64,000 nucleotides of DNA, taken from NCBI GenBank assembly GCA_030998225.1, contig JAPYXD010000700.1, positions 2,232,001 to 2,296,000 on the forward strand, written 5' to 3'. A program made the translations under genes and the position numbers. Shown here in pieces: positions 45,110 to 57,139 of the stretch. Numbering within the stretch: position 1 is the first letter of the stretch; each line of letters begins with the position of its first letter. Under the pieces are notes generated by a model. It worked only from the letters and a program-made list of their open reading frames with translations, searched no databases and was not told where the DNA came from. Origin of the DNA: Diplolepis rosae. Lineage: Eukaryota > Arthropoda > Insecta > Hymenoptera > Diplolepididae.

Positions 45110-46270
45110 AAATTCCGACCCGGGAAGATTTTAATCGTTTGTGGCCGTAGTCGATTCATGTGAACAATCTTTGTTTTACCGTTTTTTAGAGCCAATTCAA
45201 CGTTGTGATTATTAAACATTTGAATTATTCTATAAGAATCGGAGTATTCCTGATCCAACTTCGATGTTTTGCCATTTTTCTGAAGGAAAACAGGGTCGCC
45301 TACTTGGTAAATTTGCGTATTTAACTTTTAATCGTAGTATTTTTTTGATCGTTTTTTCGCGGCATGAAGTCGCTCTCTAGCTTTTTCTTCAGTTTCTCCT
45401 AATTTCTCATTTAGCGTTTTTAAGTGCACATCATAGGTTAAAGGAAGTTTTTGTTTTGCGAACTCGGATGGGATTCTAGCTGGCTTACCGAAAATTAGCT
45501 CGTGCGGAGAAAAGCTAGTCCCTTCATGCTTGGAAGTATTATAGGAGAATAAAGCGAAACGAATCCCCATATCCCAATTCGTTTTCTCACAGTAATTTTT
45601 CAAATACTGTATTAATACGTGGTGGCTTCTTTCAAGAGATCCTAATGATTGAGGGTGGAATGTAGTCGACTTTATGTGCTTAATTTTAAATATTTTACAA
45701 AGGTTGTCCATAACTCGGCTAGTAAAATTACTACCTTGATCGGTGTGGATGAATTAAGGACAGCCAAAACGTTTAATGAATTGTTCCGCTAAGGCTGAAG
45801 CGACAGCGGCAGATGCAGTACTGCGTAAAGGAATGGCATCAGAAAATTTCGTTAGGGAGTCTTGAATAGTGAGGATATATTTATTGCCTAATTCCGTTTC
45901 GGGAAGGGGAGCGACTATATCTATACCAATTTTTTCGAAAGCTTCTGACGGGATATCGGTTATATGCATCGGTAATTTAGTTTTTACTCTGATGGTTTTA
46001 TTAAGTTTACAATTTCCGCAATCTTTAACAAATTTTCGAATTTGTTCCCGCATATTAGGCCAAAAGAAATTTTCGCGAATCCTGTCGTAGGTTTTCGTGG
46101 TTCCTTTGTGACCAGCTGTTGTTGAACAATGGTGTTCACGAATTATTTTTTCTTGGTCTGTTTCGAGGGGTATTTCTATTTCGCCATAGCATATACAAGT
46201 AGAAATTTAATGGGCAAGTTGACCAAAAAGTTCACGTAGTTTTGATTATATACACGGCCAAGAGATTTGA
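45110..46270 (-). pseudogene. Integrase and GPY/F tail of the Gypsy-like element
   Basis: Begins with H..H (HHCSTTAGHKG) and C..C (CGNCKLNK) zinc ligands just after 46170. The core shows IGIDIVAPLP (Asp), then a TAA after FGCP at 45754, HTDQGSNF (Asp) and LGSLERSHH (Glu). A further stop at 45328 precedes VGDPVFLQKNG and HMNRLRP, the GPY/F-type tail. All pieces share one frame apart from the stops. Integrase would insert cDNA; this copy cannot. Confidence 0.8.
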
Positions 46271-46281
46271 TGAAGCCCGTT

Positions 46282-46896
46282 TCAAATTCTCGACACGCTA
46301 ATCGTTTTTACTTGGAGTTCGTTCATAGCATGCTTCAGTGCCCACAGAGTATCAGAAATATCAGAAAGGTAGGGTCTTGAGTCAAATGTTTCTTTTATTA
46401 TAGCATAAAAAACTGAATAATTTTCGTACTTTATAACTATTATATTTCCAAGGCGTAAATTCTCAAGATATTCTATTTTTAGATCATTGTAAATGATTCT
46501 ATTGTTAACTCTTAATTCTTGTCCGGTTTCGTCTTTTAAAATTCGAATGCAAGAAAATTCTGATTCTAAAGGGGTTAGGCTAGAAGTGTTGATAATATTG
46601 TCTATCAAGTCAGGAATTTGATTATTGTCAGCAGGGTGTTCGTCTGGATTTAAATCACCTTGAAATATTGGAAGGCAAGAAATAATTGTGTCTTTATTTA
46701 GATGGTATATTTTTGTAATTTTACAATTAAAAACGAAGATTTCCCTGAAATTATTCTTGGCAGATACCTGAGGAAAAATATCAGGCTCAAAAATACTTGC
46801 GGTGCTTTCATTATCAGATTCAACTTCATCGTTACTGTTGACCATGATTTCGGTGACAGACTCATTGCTCTTATCATGATCTTCATCAGAAATCAA
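46282..46896 (-). pseudogene. Pre-integrase linker region of pol
   Basis: 204-residue open frame, acidic at the start. It ends DTLWALKHAMNELQVKTISVSRI, after which the same frame has a stop and then NGFHQISW. I recall this arrangement between RNase H and integrase in some insect Gypsy-like elements. Confidence 0.55.
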
Positions 46897-47079
46897 TGCA
46901 GTCCAACTGCCGTTTTCTGGGAATTTCCCACGATCTTCCGAATCAGATTTATCAATTTCAATAGCCTCATCCTGGGTGTGAGTAACAAAATGGAATTTAA
47001 CGGGCCTTTGAAAAATATGTAAGACGACTGTACCTTAAGTCCTTTTAATTCCTTGGACAATACCTGTTAAATGGAATAT

Positions 47080-48522
47080 TTATGATCGATCGACTCGCGG
47101 TTTTCGCCGTAAACATGTTTGTTTTAGGACATTTAGTTTGCTACCGGTATCAATCAAAAAAGGTGCCTTACCGCGATGGAGATATTTATTATTTATTTCC
47201 ATGTTGGGTCCGTTTGATAATTTATCTTTCGAAATAGTGAGCACTAGTTGTTTGATTTTTGCTCTTCGCAAAAAACATTTGACTTGAGTATGACCCAATC
47301 CCGAACAATAGTCGCATTTTGCTTTATGTTTTCCCCGATAATCTAAATTTTCGCGTTTAATTTCATCGGTTTTCACGTGGTGTCTTATATTCGAGGATTT
47401 ATATTTTCTGTCAGGAAAGTTACGCGAAATGTAGTTTTCTTTTCCACAATTATAGCAGGTAAGATTGTTTGTTTTGTTTTGCGATTGTGTGCGTTTCCCT
47501 TTTATGTTATATACTAATCTTGGTTTTTTAGTTACGGGATCTCTATTATTAGGGTTGTCCGTTCTTTCCCTTGATGTCGAAGGCGAGCTCTCATCTATTT
47601 CACCGTATAATCTTTCTCGTCTATTTAACTCGCGGTTAGCTTCGACAGCTAGATTAACAGCTTCTTGTAAGGTTAAGGGATTTCTTTGGCGAACGCGAGA
47701 TTCTAACTCCCCTCGAAGACCCAGACAGAAACAAGAGGCTACTTCTGAGTCGTATTCGCGGATTTTAAATGCAGCTATATCAGCTGGAGATTGTTTCTGC
47801 GTCAACTCTACCATCTTTGAAAATGATTCCATGGCCCTTGCACCATAGGAAAGAACAGATTCATCCAAATTTTGCTTCATATTAGCGAGTTCGGATTGTA
47901 TCTGGAAGAGTGTTTTGTGAGCTCCGAAAATTTTATCCAGATTATTCAATAAATCGTCTAGATTTTCGAAGTGCATGTTCCACGTATACAATTCCGCCTC
48001 TCCCTTCATTTTTGTTTTTAATCATTTGACTAAAAATGGTCGAAGGTTCGGAGAAACTCTTCCCTCGGCGAATCTACACTCTCAAGAAAATGATTGGACT
48101 GAAATATTAAACCCATCGAACGTAGGAATTAGGTCAACTATTAACTTCAAGGCTGAAAGATCAGATCCTCTGACTGCACATAAATTTTCGTTATGCGAAT
48201 TATTTGGGTTTTCGGACAGATTTCTTGATTCTAGCAACCGTAATAGATTTGCTAATTCTTCGCGTGACTTTTCGGCTTCTATTTGTTCACAGATCATTTT
48301 AGTTAAATCCCGAATATCGTTTACAGAAATTTGTAAGGGTGCCCTATAGAGACCTTGAGAATTAGTTTTGCCCTCATCAGTTCGAGAGACTGAAGGATTA
48401 AATGCCCTACTGATACTTATTCTATCCTCGCCGAATTGAGAAACAGAAAGGTCGTTATTGACGTTTTGCGACACAATTTCGCCAATGCTATCTGTTTCTG
48501 ACGATTCGTCGACAGTCGACAT
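47080..48522 (-). pseudogene. Gag and protease start of the Gypsy-like element
   Basis: Two open frames, 48522-48082 and 48009-47080, offset by a frame break near 48050. The first is Ser/Asp/Glu-rich. The second has a capsid-like region (LDDLLNNLDKIFG...ESVLSYGARAMESFSK), two knuckles (CYNCGKENYISRNF, with the last ligand altered, and CDYCSGLGHTQVKC) and the protease motif LIDTGSKLNVL. The frame stops at the deletion edge. Confidence 0.8.
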
Positions 48523-49281
48523 CTTAAATCTAGTGGTGCCTCGATAGAACTGCCGGTCTCAGCTGAATTTTCCATTTTGAAATTATAATTAATTTCAGGT
48601 TTGACAAATTAATTAAATTTAGGAGAATACTAATCAAAAATCGGGTGTAGAAATTAATTCGAGGGTAAATAGAAAAATGATTCTAAAAGAAGAAATTGAA
48701 GTTGCAACCAAAAACAAATTCGCTGACACAATTTTAGAGTTTCTAGTGGGTAATATTACCATGCAATCCATTAGAGAATTTATGAGGATATTCAATTCTT
48801 CAAAATTGTGCTTTTTTTAGAGATAACTATGCATAATTATGTTTTATTATTATTATTAAATAGTTATAATTTTAAAGTTGGCAAAAGGTAAAAATAAAAA
48901 TAAAATTAATCCTCATAAATTTTCTCAGATTCTCCAAAATAATGCACGTGACGGTAAAATTCTCGGTAAAGTTACCACATTTAAAAATTACCGAGAATTT
49001 AAGAATTCTACAATTTCGAGGATAGATTTTCAAGGTAAAATTCAAAATAAATACGTAAGAGAATGTAAGTATATACAACCAAATCTATAAATATAAATAA
49101 ATATATGTAAATAAATCTATCAATATAGATTTAAAATCGAATCGTGAATAAGTTCAAATAGTGCAAATATTTTGAGTTGATGCAAGGATAAATCCTAATA
49201 AACCAAATTGCAAACTTAATTTAAACTAAATTAATCGAATAAAATTTGTTATTAATTCAAAGATACAGTCGGGAGCATTGA
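48523..49281. other. Leader region of the Gypsy-like element, no gene
   Basis: Non-coding. On minus this lies between the primer-binding site and gag. The pair 48872-49078/48878-49090 are overlapping shadows. Confidence 0.4.
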
Positions 49282-49285
49282 TTAA

Positions 49286-49947
49286 GGTAGTTCCTTCGCG
49301 AAAATTAGACTTCGGGCAAAAATAGATAATTTTGCTTTCAAGAATAGCAATATTATTATTGAAGAGCTAATTTGAAAGAGAAAAGATTATTTTTCATTAA
49401 AAAAATTTGAAACACAAAAAATAATTTTATTAATAAATTCGATTTTTGCCCATTCTTATTTTCTTATTGCTTCGAGCCAAATTTTTAAACATGATGAGAT
49501 TCTAATAAATCATGGTTCATTTTTTAGGAAAAGGATTCTCTACAATTTGACCGTTTCCAATTTTTGAAAATGAATTCTTTAATGACTGAAATTATAAAAA
49601 AACAATTTTTCAAAACAAAATTTTTATAAACAAATTGCTGTATTTGATAATAATTAATTCCATTTCAAAAATAAGAAACGGTCATGTTGTAGGGAATCTC
49701 TTTCCCAAAAAAATGAACCCTGATTTATTAGAATCGCATCATTTTAAAATATTTGGCTCGAAGCGATAAGAAAATAAGTTTGGGCAAAAATAAAATTTAT
49801 TAATAAAATTATTTTTTGTGTTAAAAATTTTTTTCATGAAAAAAAATCTTTTCTCTTTCAAATTAGCCCTTCAATAATAATATTGCTATTCTTGAAAGCA
49901 AAATGATCTACTTTTGCCTGAGGGATAATTTTCGTGAAGGAACTACT
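49286..49947. mobile_element. TTAA-flanked foldback (662 bp)
   Basis: Arms at about 49286-49565 and 49665-49947 are reverse complements with edges GGTAGTTCCTTCGCG and CGTGAAGGAACTACT, bounded by TTAA (49282-49285, 49948-49951). It is a non-autonomous element inside the leader of the minus-strand Gypsy-like element. Confidence 0.85.
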
Positions 49948-49951
49948 TTAA

Positions 49952-51585
49952 GAAGAATCTTAAATTGAAGATGGATTTCGGAGAATGTAGTTTAAGGTTA
50001 AGCAAAAATAACTTTGGTAGAAAAAATTCAATAGATATTTGAGAGAAATGGGAAATTTATTTGGAATAATTCGAGATTCAGTTCTGAAAAATTAGGCAGA
50101 AGCTTTTTTTTTCCTGTTTTGAGATTCTGTCTTCTTCGTCTTCTACAACGTTGGAAGTTTTGATGTTTTAATCCCTCACAAATATTCCTAAGTTTCAAAT
50201 ATAATCCAGTTATGGATAGATATAGCAATAAATTACTTTTGTAATTTTCTCAAAAGGTATATTAAATTACGATTTTACTGCGAAGACAGACAATTACATT
50301 ACTTCTGCTATTTGACAAATAATAGTACAATAATCTCTAACATTTATAACGTTATAAATTATAATCCAAGTATTTTTTTTTAAATATTTATTTCATTGTA
50401 AATATTTGGAAGAAAAACAGAATTTGATACTTTGAAGGAAATAAATATTTTCCATGACACGTTTGTTTAGAGCTGCACCTTCAATTTTAATTTTAAACTT
50501 CATAACTAGCGATAAAAAGAAATCCTCCTAATGTTATAAAAGTTTATATTATGAACTCGCAATAAACATTCCTTTATCAGTTTTGGAATTGAATGTTTAT
50601 TTGTCTTAAAAACATATTCAGGGAGACGGCTAACAAAAGCTCCGTTCTGCAAAGAGAGAGTATATTTAGAATATAAAATAAAATAACTTATTCTAACCAA
50701 ACCTTGTGGTATTTATCCCTTAGTCGCAATCTATAGGAGTTCAATAATCCAATGTGAACTTTGTTTCTCACTACACATATAATTTTGCGAAAAATTCCTT
50801 TATTTCCAGAAAGGAAAGTTTACTCCCGCACACTATCACAATTTTCTTCCGGTGGATCCCGCGACGTCCCTCGAAGAAGTCCTCCGTTGATCCCAGGATG
50901 ATATGACCGCCAGCAACTCAGGAACGTTTAATTATTAGAAGCGATCAGCAGCACTGGAACAGGCAGGAACTAGGTAGAAACCTCGTAGTACACAGGAACA
51001 GCAGCAAGATGTTTTTTTCCAGAATTCAGGAATCAGTCAGAAATAACAGAGTGTATAAGAACTGGATCATTAATCACAGGAACGAGCATCAGCCAGAATA
51101 AGAACTCGGGAATCCATCCGGAACAATCAGCAATAATATGGAACTCGGTCGACAATCAAGAACTCAGAAGAGCAGGACAGCGACACAGGAACAAACTTCG
51201 ACTCAGGAACGTGGACAGATCACGGGCACTGAATGAATCAGTCACTGGATCCCAGAAGAAGTGAGCAGTAACGCGGATCAAATGATGACTCAGCAAGATG
51301 GGCAGTCACTAGTATTGATCAAATCAGTCACCATGATATATTTTCACTTCCGATTTCACAAAGTTGAAGTATCCCACTCGCAAGCACATAAACAAATAAA
51401 TATAAAGTCAATAAGAGTCTTAGTGTATTCACACGCGTATTTTAAGTGCATATATTTATGATTTTAACTCAATTCCCAGAGAAATGTTCGAATTCTTAAT
51501 TTCGTGAAAACACACTTCCACTTGTTAGTTTTTCCTTGCGCCCGCGAATCAAAATTTTCAAAAATTACGACTTTTCCGCACCAAG
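49952..51585. other. Rest of the Gypsy-like leader
   Basis: Non-coding; 50930-51260 is rich in CAGGAAC/AGGAAC and CAGCA words, a simple compositional repeat. The frames at 51261-51461 and 51504-51743 show no domain. Confidence 0.4.
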
Positions 51586-51603
51586 ATCCCGGACGAGCCC
51601 CCA
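51586..51603 (-). other. Primer-binding site complementary to tRNA-Pro
   Basis: On minus reads TGGGGGCTCGTCCGGGAT, 18 bases matching the 3' end of proline tRNA plus CCA as I recall it. It lies five bases from the LTR edge. Confidence 0.8.
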
Positions 51604-51608
51604 AATTA

Positions 51609-52428
51609 TGTTACGAGCCGGTCATGTCCGTATTTCACGGCGAAAGTGATTGGTTGGTTCTTCTCGGAAAAATCCTTGAAAGGAACCGAGAAAGTTTAAT
51701 TTCTGAAATTATGGAAGAAACTATGGAAACACTGATTGGTTGAGATAAACTCTAATATTAAATGCAACTCCAAAACTCATTGATTCTGGACGCAACAGTT
51801 AACATACTAGTCCGACCGCGAGGAACAGTTGATTATTGAAAAACGCTACAAGTTCAACGAGTAAGCGCGATCGGGAAAATCCGAGTCCGAAGAAACACGG
51901 GTCGGAAAATCCCAGCCCTAGCCTTTCGCCTCGGCTACAGGCTTTTTATGATGAAGAAAGTGAAGCTCGAAGAAGGGTAGTAAAACAGTAAACCCTTTAT
52001 GAATCATCTTTACTTCATTCTGACGACCAGATATACCTTTTCAATGACTCTGTGTCTATTCGAACAACTCGTTTCTGAATAGATTCACACAGATGTTTTA
52101 TGCTTAGTTTTTCTTAGTTTCTATGTGTGAATTACTGCTGTGAAATCCTAACTCTATCTTAACTAAATTTATTCTAATTGTATCGTCCCGACTCAACTTT
52201 CTCATCCTTAAACTAGTGTACATAATTCAAGTAGAAACTAACAAAGGAGTCTTAAAACTAACTTACAATATTGACTTCCTTATTGAAGGCATCTGTTGAA
52301 CACTCGGACTACTATTATACTATATACATTATTATTACTATTTAAATTTAACATGGAAAACTTAACAGATTCTATGCTTTTCCCAAGGTCTCTTTATTAC
52401 TTTATGTATTTCAGGTTTGTTCGTGACA
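51609..52428 (-). mobile_element. Putative 5' LTR (820 bp) of the minus-strand Gypsy-like element
   Basis: Starts TGTTACGAGC and ends GTTCGTGACA on plus, an imperfect inverted pair. The adjacent primer-binding site fixes it as a 5' LTR read on minus. It does not align with the sequence left of 44882 beyond the edge, so the two ends may come from different copies or the 3' LTR may be lost. Confidence 0.6.
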
Positions 52429-52755
52429 ACCTCTTTAAACGGTAGGAATTTCCTAAATTAGTATTAATTAATTTTATTTTAAATTGATATATACATTTGG
52501 AATATTAGCGCGAGATTCAAATCGTTTCATATTTTTTATATTTATTTTGCAATTATTATAATAAAATAATTAAAAAACAAGACATTTTTTGTTTATAAAC
52601 ACATAATTCATTGAAAAATCACTTTAAAAATTTTTTGTTTTTATTTTAAAAGAATCGAACTTCATGTAAAGGGGTAAAAGTAAATTTTCAATGAAGTATG
52701 TGTCGGTAGAAATATTTTGTCGCATTATATCATTATATTGATCCAGGAGAAAGTG
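52429..52755. other. No gene recognised
   Basis: AT-rich sequence outside the LTR. Confidence 0.5.
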
Positions 52756-53345
52756 AAATGTCTTTTACACTCTTGTTAATTAGTGATATAGTAATATATT
52801 AAAATATAATACTTAAATTATAAATATTCTAAAATTGTAACATTTAAAAATAATAAAACTATTTTTATAAAAGAAGTTGGTTTGCGATCGATAAGGGTAA
52901 AATATAAAGAAGAAAATTCCTCGTTATGTCGAAATTATATATGTCGGCCGATTGTTGATTTTGGTATTTTTAACATTTCTTCAATCTCTCGCATAGTTAC
53001 ATGACGATCTGATTCGATTATGGCTTTGATTTGATCATTATAAACTTCATTAGGCTCACTTAAACGTTGCTCATCTCTGAGTGAAAAATCCCCAGAACGG
53101 AATTTATCAAACCAGTTTCGACACTGTCTGTCTTTTAAGGCTTCCTCACCATACACATTTTTAAAATTATTGTTACATGTTCTTGAAAATATGAAATCGG
53201 TTTATGATGATCATTAAATTTAATTGTAAAACGATACGAAACAAAAATAAATCAAGCATTCTGAGTATCTCATGGGAAAATATAATTTTTAAGTGTGTAA
53301 AAATCAATTTGAAGAATTTGAAATCCTTATGTGGAAAAAGATTCT
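52756..53345. repeat. Repeat with inverted, rearranged copy at 60028-60240
   Basis: 52756-52900 and 53290-53345 both recur inverted in 60028-60240, but there they are joined directly, without the mariner scrap between, and in an order that does not match a simple deletion. Confidence 0.7.
52935..53156 (-). pseudogene. Mariner transposase N-terminal scrap
   Basis: About 73 residues: YGEEALKDRQCRNWFDKFRSGDFSLRDEQR and MREIEEMLKIPKSTIGRHI, the two helix-turn-helix halves of a mariner/SETMAR-type DNA-binding domain, with the WFDKFRSGDFSL mark. It ends at IGRHI with no catalytic domain. Confidence 0.8.
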
Positions 53346-53439
53346 AAAATTTTAATGAGAGAGTCGAGTCATTCCAGAGGTACCAAACGATGTTGATCCT
53401 TGAACAACTTTCACTCATTGCCATCATCTTATTCACAAT

Positions 53440-53840
53440 AACTATAGAATCCAATTTGATGAAATTATAAATTGTACTAAATTTCTTTTTGCAAACACCT
53501 ACTTTACCTTTAATAATAATGTTTATTTACAAACTGTTGGTACTCCGATAGGCTCACCAATTTCACCTCTATTCGCAGACATTGTCAGGGATGATTTGGA
53601 AAATGATTCTGTGTACAAAATAAATTTATTGATTTAGATCTCAGCAGTTTTAATTCACAAGAGAAAAACTTACAAATCACCTTTGAAGTGCGACAGAATA
53701 ATCAAATTAACTTTCTGGATTTTTCATTAATTATAAAAGAAAATCAAATTATCACTAACTGGTTTCAAAAACCGACCTCATCGAGTAGAACAATCAATTA
53801 TTTTTCCAATCATCAAATTTGTCAGAAAAAAAGACTTTAT
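53440..53840 (+). pseudogene. Penelope-like reverse transcriptase fragment
   Basis: KFLFANTYFTFNNNVYLQTVGTP, IGSPISPLFADIVRDDLE (RT motif), a gap where the YxDD segment should be, then QITFEVRQNNQINFLDF and ITNWFQKPTSSSRTINYFSNHQICQKK. The order matches Penelope-like RTs with about 100 codons lost. An inserted dispersed repeat follows at 53850. Confidence 0.75.
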
Positions 53841-53849
53841 GTGCCTCAG

Positions 53850-54370
53850 CCGCGGAAACTCGTTTTTCCGTTACAGCTAAGAGTAAAGCAATTTTGTATA
53901 TTCCGTTACAGAGGAATACAATGTAGAAATTGAACTGCGCATGCACATTATAGTCTTACAGCGGAACGCAATCTATTTCTTATTCTTCTTCTTCTCACTT
54001 CTTCTTCGTACAGCGGAACGCAATCTATTTCTTATTCTTCTTCTTCTCACTTCTTCTTCGTACAGCGTTAGCACTGACTATTACACAAGACCGATAAAAT
54101 CAAAATGGCCGGGACTAGTCGCCAATTTGCGCCCGCTTCGTACAACTAGCGCAGCAAAAAACTACAATATATACTAGATTAGATTCCAATGTACGCATAA
54201 AAACTCGTATCCGCACCACAATCACATAAAATAGAATATGTGCCAATGCACACAATTCGGGACATTGCGAGACTCACGACAATGCTCGCAAGACTGATCG
54301 CGCCTCGGATTCGTCTCGGCTTCGATCTCCTGCGAACATTGTCGCTCGTCACGCAATCACCCTCATTTGG
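53850..54370. repeat. Inverted copy of the repeat at 20455-20930
   Basis: Shares TGAACTGCGCATGC, AAATGGCCGGGACTA and CGACAATGCTCGCA in complement order. It has a 52 bp tandem duplication at about 53957-54060 (ACAGCGGAACGCAATC...TTCTTCG twice) that is absent from the other copy. Confidence 0.75.
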
Positions 54371-55100
54371 AGATAGTTAAACAGATGTTACTGTACAATG
54401 ATTATACAAATAATTTCATCGATAAAAATCTAAACTAAACAGCTCTCCAAATTCTTTTATTAAAGAAAACCGTTCAGATTCAAACAGACATCAACCAAAG
54501 GTATGCTTACCATATAACACAACAAATTTTACTCATTTGTAGAATATTTTTAAAAAATACAATATTATTTATCGATTATAGACATTTGATCCAGCCTCTA
54601 TTATTTAACTGTAGAGGGCGCTAGGGCAGCCCTGTACGCTCCGTGCGAAGTCATGGTAGGGAGAGTCAGATCGACGCCAGCGTACGCAGTGGATAATTTT
54701 GGCGTTAAAGGAGGCTGTTTTATGTTTCCGAGCAATCAAAATACACATGTATTTTGGAATAAAGTATGTGTAACAAACGTTTAAATAAATTTATTTAACT
54801 TAACATACACCTAAACTTGAAGTCATAGAAGCTATATTATTTGTTTAAAGTATTGCTGATGTCAGCTCCAGTAAAACTTCGCTTAAATAATATCTCTTCA
54901 TCTTTACTATTACTTAAACTTTCACAGTTTTCTAAATTTTCAGTATTATTTTCATCATTGAGTTCTTCGGCAATCACAGTCTTATATAAAGCATTTAAAT
55001 AATTTTTAAAATAAAATTCTTCAGCCTTCAATAATGCTGTTTGCAGAAATTTTTCATCAGGGTGTGATGTCTGTTTTGATCTGTCATTAACTTAACCTTA
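54371..55100. other. No clear gene; possible short inverted ends
   Basis: Short complementary words near 54635 (TACGCTCCGTGCG) and 55540, and GGAGGCTGTT near 54711 and its complement near 55484, hint at an element of about 0.9 kb. The minus frame 54837-55031 is acidic and unrecognised. Confidence 0.3.
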
Positions 55101-55290
55101 CCCAGTAAGAAGGTGGGCATTGAATGGCATTGAAATGTCATGATCTAGAAAGAAACGGAATCGAGAATGAAACTTTTGAATGCATTTTAATTCTTAGGCA
55201 TTGAAAGGCATTCAATAGTTTCATTCTCGATTCCGTTTCTTTCTAGATCTTGACATTTCAATGCCATTCGATGCCCACCTTCTTACTGGG
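55101..55290. mobile_element. 190 bp palindromic MITE with TA duplication
   Basis: Edges CCCAGTAAGAAGGTGGGCAT and its complement, with TA at 55099-55100 and 55291-55292; the arms extend about 80 bp. Mariner/Tc1-type non-autonomous element. Confidence 0.9.
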
Positions 55291-55734
55291 TATATTTACT
55301 GGTTTTTATATCATTTTTGTTATGAATAATACTTACTTTTTACTGCTGATTTCACACAAATACTTCACAAGGAAAAACAATTGAATTTTAAAGTGAATTA
55401 AATTGTTTTGTTTTTGTTTTTTTTATTGATAATAAACATTTTTATAACTAAGCCCCATTATAATACATTGTAAAAGCTCTCGAACAGCCTCCCTTAGTTC
55501 ACTCATGCTATGGCGCTGCAGTCACGCACAGAGCGTATAGTACTTTATACAATTTGATATGTTCACAGTCAGCCGATTCTAGATCTCATTACGGCAAATA
55601 CCTTTTGTATGTTCCATTAATAAATGCCTTTGGTTCTTTGCCTGGACTGCGTCTATTTTCATTCCACGCGTGCTGTTTAATCTTAGATAACAATTTCCAC
55701 TATCCCTTTAATTAACAAAACTTTGGAATCAGTA

Positions 55735-56240
55735 ATAAAATTAGACAAAACCTCCACAAACAAATGGGAACAAACTAATATTGTTTAGAAATTTAATTGT
55801 AAAAATTGCCCTGTGACTTATATTAGTAATTCAAAGCTAGCATTAAGGGTTCATATTAATGGACACAAAAATTTGAAAAAAACATTGAATCCGTAGTCTG
55901 TGAATATCAATTAGAATTCAACCATGAATTCGATTAGGAAAATACAAAAATCGTTGATTACGTTTCTGAGTATTGAAAAGAATAACATCTGAAATGATCC
56001 ATATCAAATCTAATAAATTAAGTATTAATAAGAAAGAAGATATATTTACTTTGAATAGAATCTATTTCCTATTACAAAGTATATTAAATTTACGATTATT
56101 ACCTGTTGATGTCTATTTACATTTCAAATGCTGTGTTTATAATAACTCCCATCAATATTTAAAGTTCACCGTTACAATTTTACAATTTAGTACACAAAGT
56201 CTCGTCGACTCTGACATCATGTCATTTCAATGTATTAACT
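55735..56240 (+). pseudogene. Penelope-like GIY-YIG endonuclease region (decayed)
   Basis: In shifting frames: CKNCPVTYISNSKLALRVHINGHK, then IQKSLITFLSIEKRITSEMIHIKSNKLSINKKEDIFTLNRIY (partly the frame 55973-56242). Position of Cys pairs, the H.GH element and IEK...E.I...INK resemble the C-terminal GIY-YIG nuclease of Penelope-like elements. Probably the same element as 53440-53840, split by insertions. Confidence 0.5.
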
Positions 56241-56751
56241 AAAGCCATGATTTTTACTATTATTTCTTATGTTTATTTGACATTTTCATGTATGTTTTAA
56301 AAGTGTAAAAAAGTGTTTTTGTATGACAGTTTTATAAGTTTAATATTTGGTGTTTTTTCAATGTAATAAAGCCTGATGAAGTTGGCAAACCCATAGCCAA
56401 CTAAATGTTGCTACAATTTCGACATAACGAGGAATTTTCTTTTTTATTCGTTTTTTGTTATTTTGACATAGGGTCAGTTTATTTTTATTTTCTCGGATTA
56501 ACATTATCAATGTTGATATTTAAAAATTTCAAGAATTCGAAACTAATCGAATCCTCAAAACACAACCAAATTTGGACCAAAATCACCACTAGAAAAAACC
56601 TCGATAAAACAAAGAAAAGAGGAGGAAAGAAAAGAGAAGGCAACCTTCCAAAACCCCTTCCTTCCTTTTCTTTCTTTCGTCCTGTTTTGTCTTCATTACC
56701 GATCACCATTTACATAAATAATATTCAAACTACTCGCCGACGTTTCGGTGC

Positions 56752-57139
56752 TTTTGAGGGGTCCTGCAGGCTCTTCACCCGCTTTGGTGGGGTGAAGACT
56801 GCAGTCATCCGGCTAGCTGAGGCAGACGCCGCGCGTCTGCTTCAGCTAGGCAAGTTGAAGATCGGGTGGGTAGAGTGCCGCATTCGCGAGCACCTGGAAG
56901 TCGCCCGCTGCTTCAGGTGCCTTGGGTACGGCCACGGGTCCCGGGGCTGCAGCAACCCCGACAGGAAAAACGCCTGTTGGAGATGCGGCGCCACGGGACA
57001 CTTGGCCAGGACCTGTAAGGCGCCACCAAGGTGCCTGTCATGCGCAGACAGGGGCGACAAAGATGTCGCCCATGTGTCGGGGAGCGGCTCCTGCCCGGTC
57101 TTCCGGAAAGAGCTTCGGAGGTTGAGAGGCAGGAATTGA
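56752..57139 (+). pseudogene. ORF1 (gag-like) C-terminal fragment
   Basis: From about 56740 the frame reads R1-type ORF1: IGWVECRIREHLEVARCFRCLGYGHGSRGC (first CCHC), CWRCGATGHLARTC (second) and CLSCADRGD...H....C (third). These knuckles bind element RNA. The frame upstream, back to 56405, is host-element sequence, so the N-terminus is missing. Ends at a TGA at 57137-57139; ORF2 is in another frame. Confidence 0.85.

Larger units (their letters stand above)
45110..48522 (-). mobile_element. Minus-strand Gypsy-like element lacking RT and RNase H
   Basis: In minus order: gag (48522 to about 47130), protease-like LIDTGSKLN, an abrupt jump, the pre-integrase linker (46896-46282), integrase (46270-45328) and a GPY/F-like tail to about 45110. 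No RT or RNase H sequence exists between 47080 and 46900, so a deletion of about 1.5-2 kb removed them. Confidence 0.85.

Noticed and set aside
56405..56739. N-terminal part of the 244-residue frame as ORF1 of the R1-type element
   Set aside because: It belongs to the palindromic host element, as shown by the inverted copy at 59714-59943.
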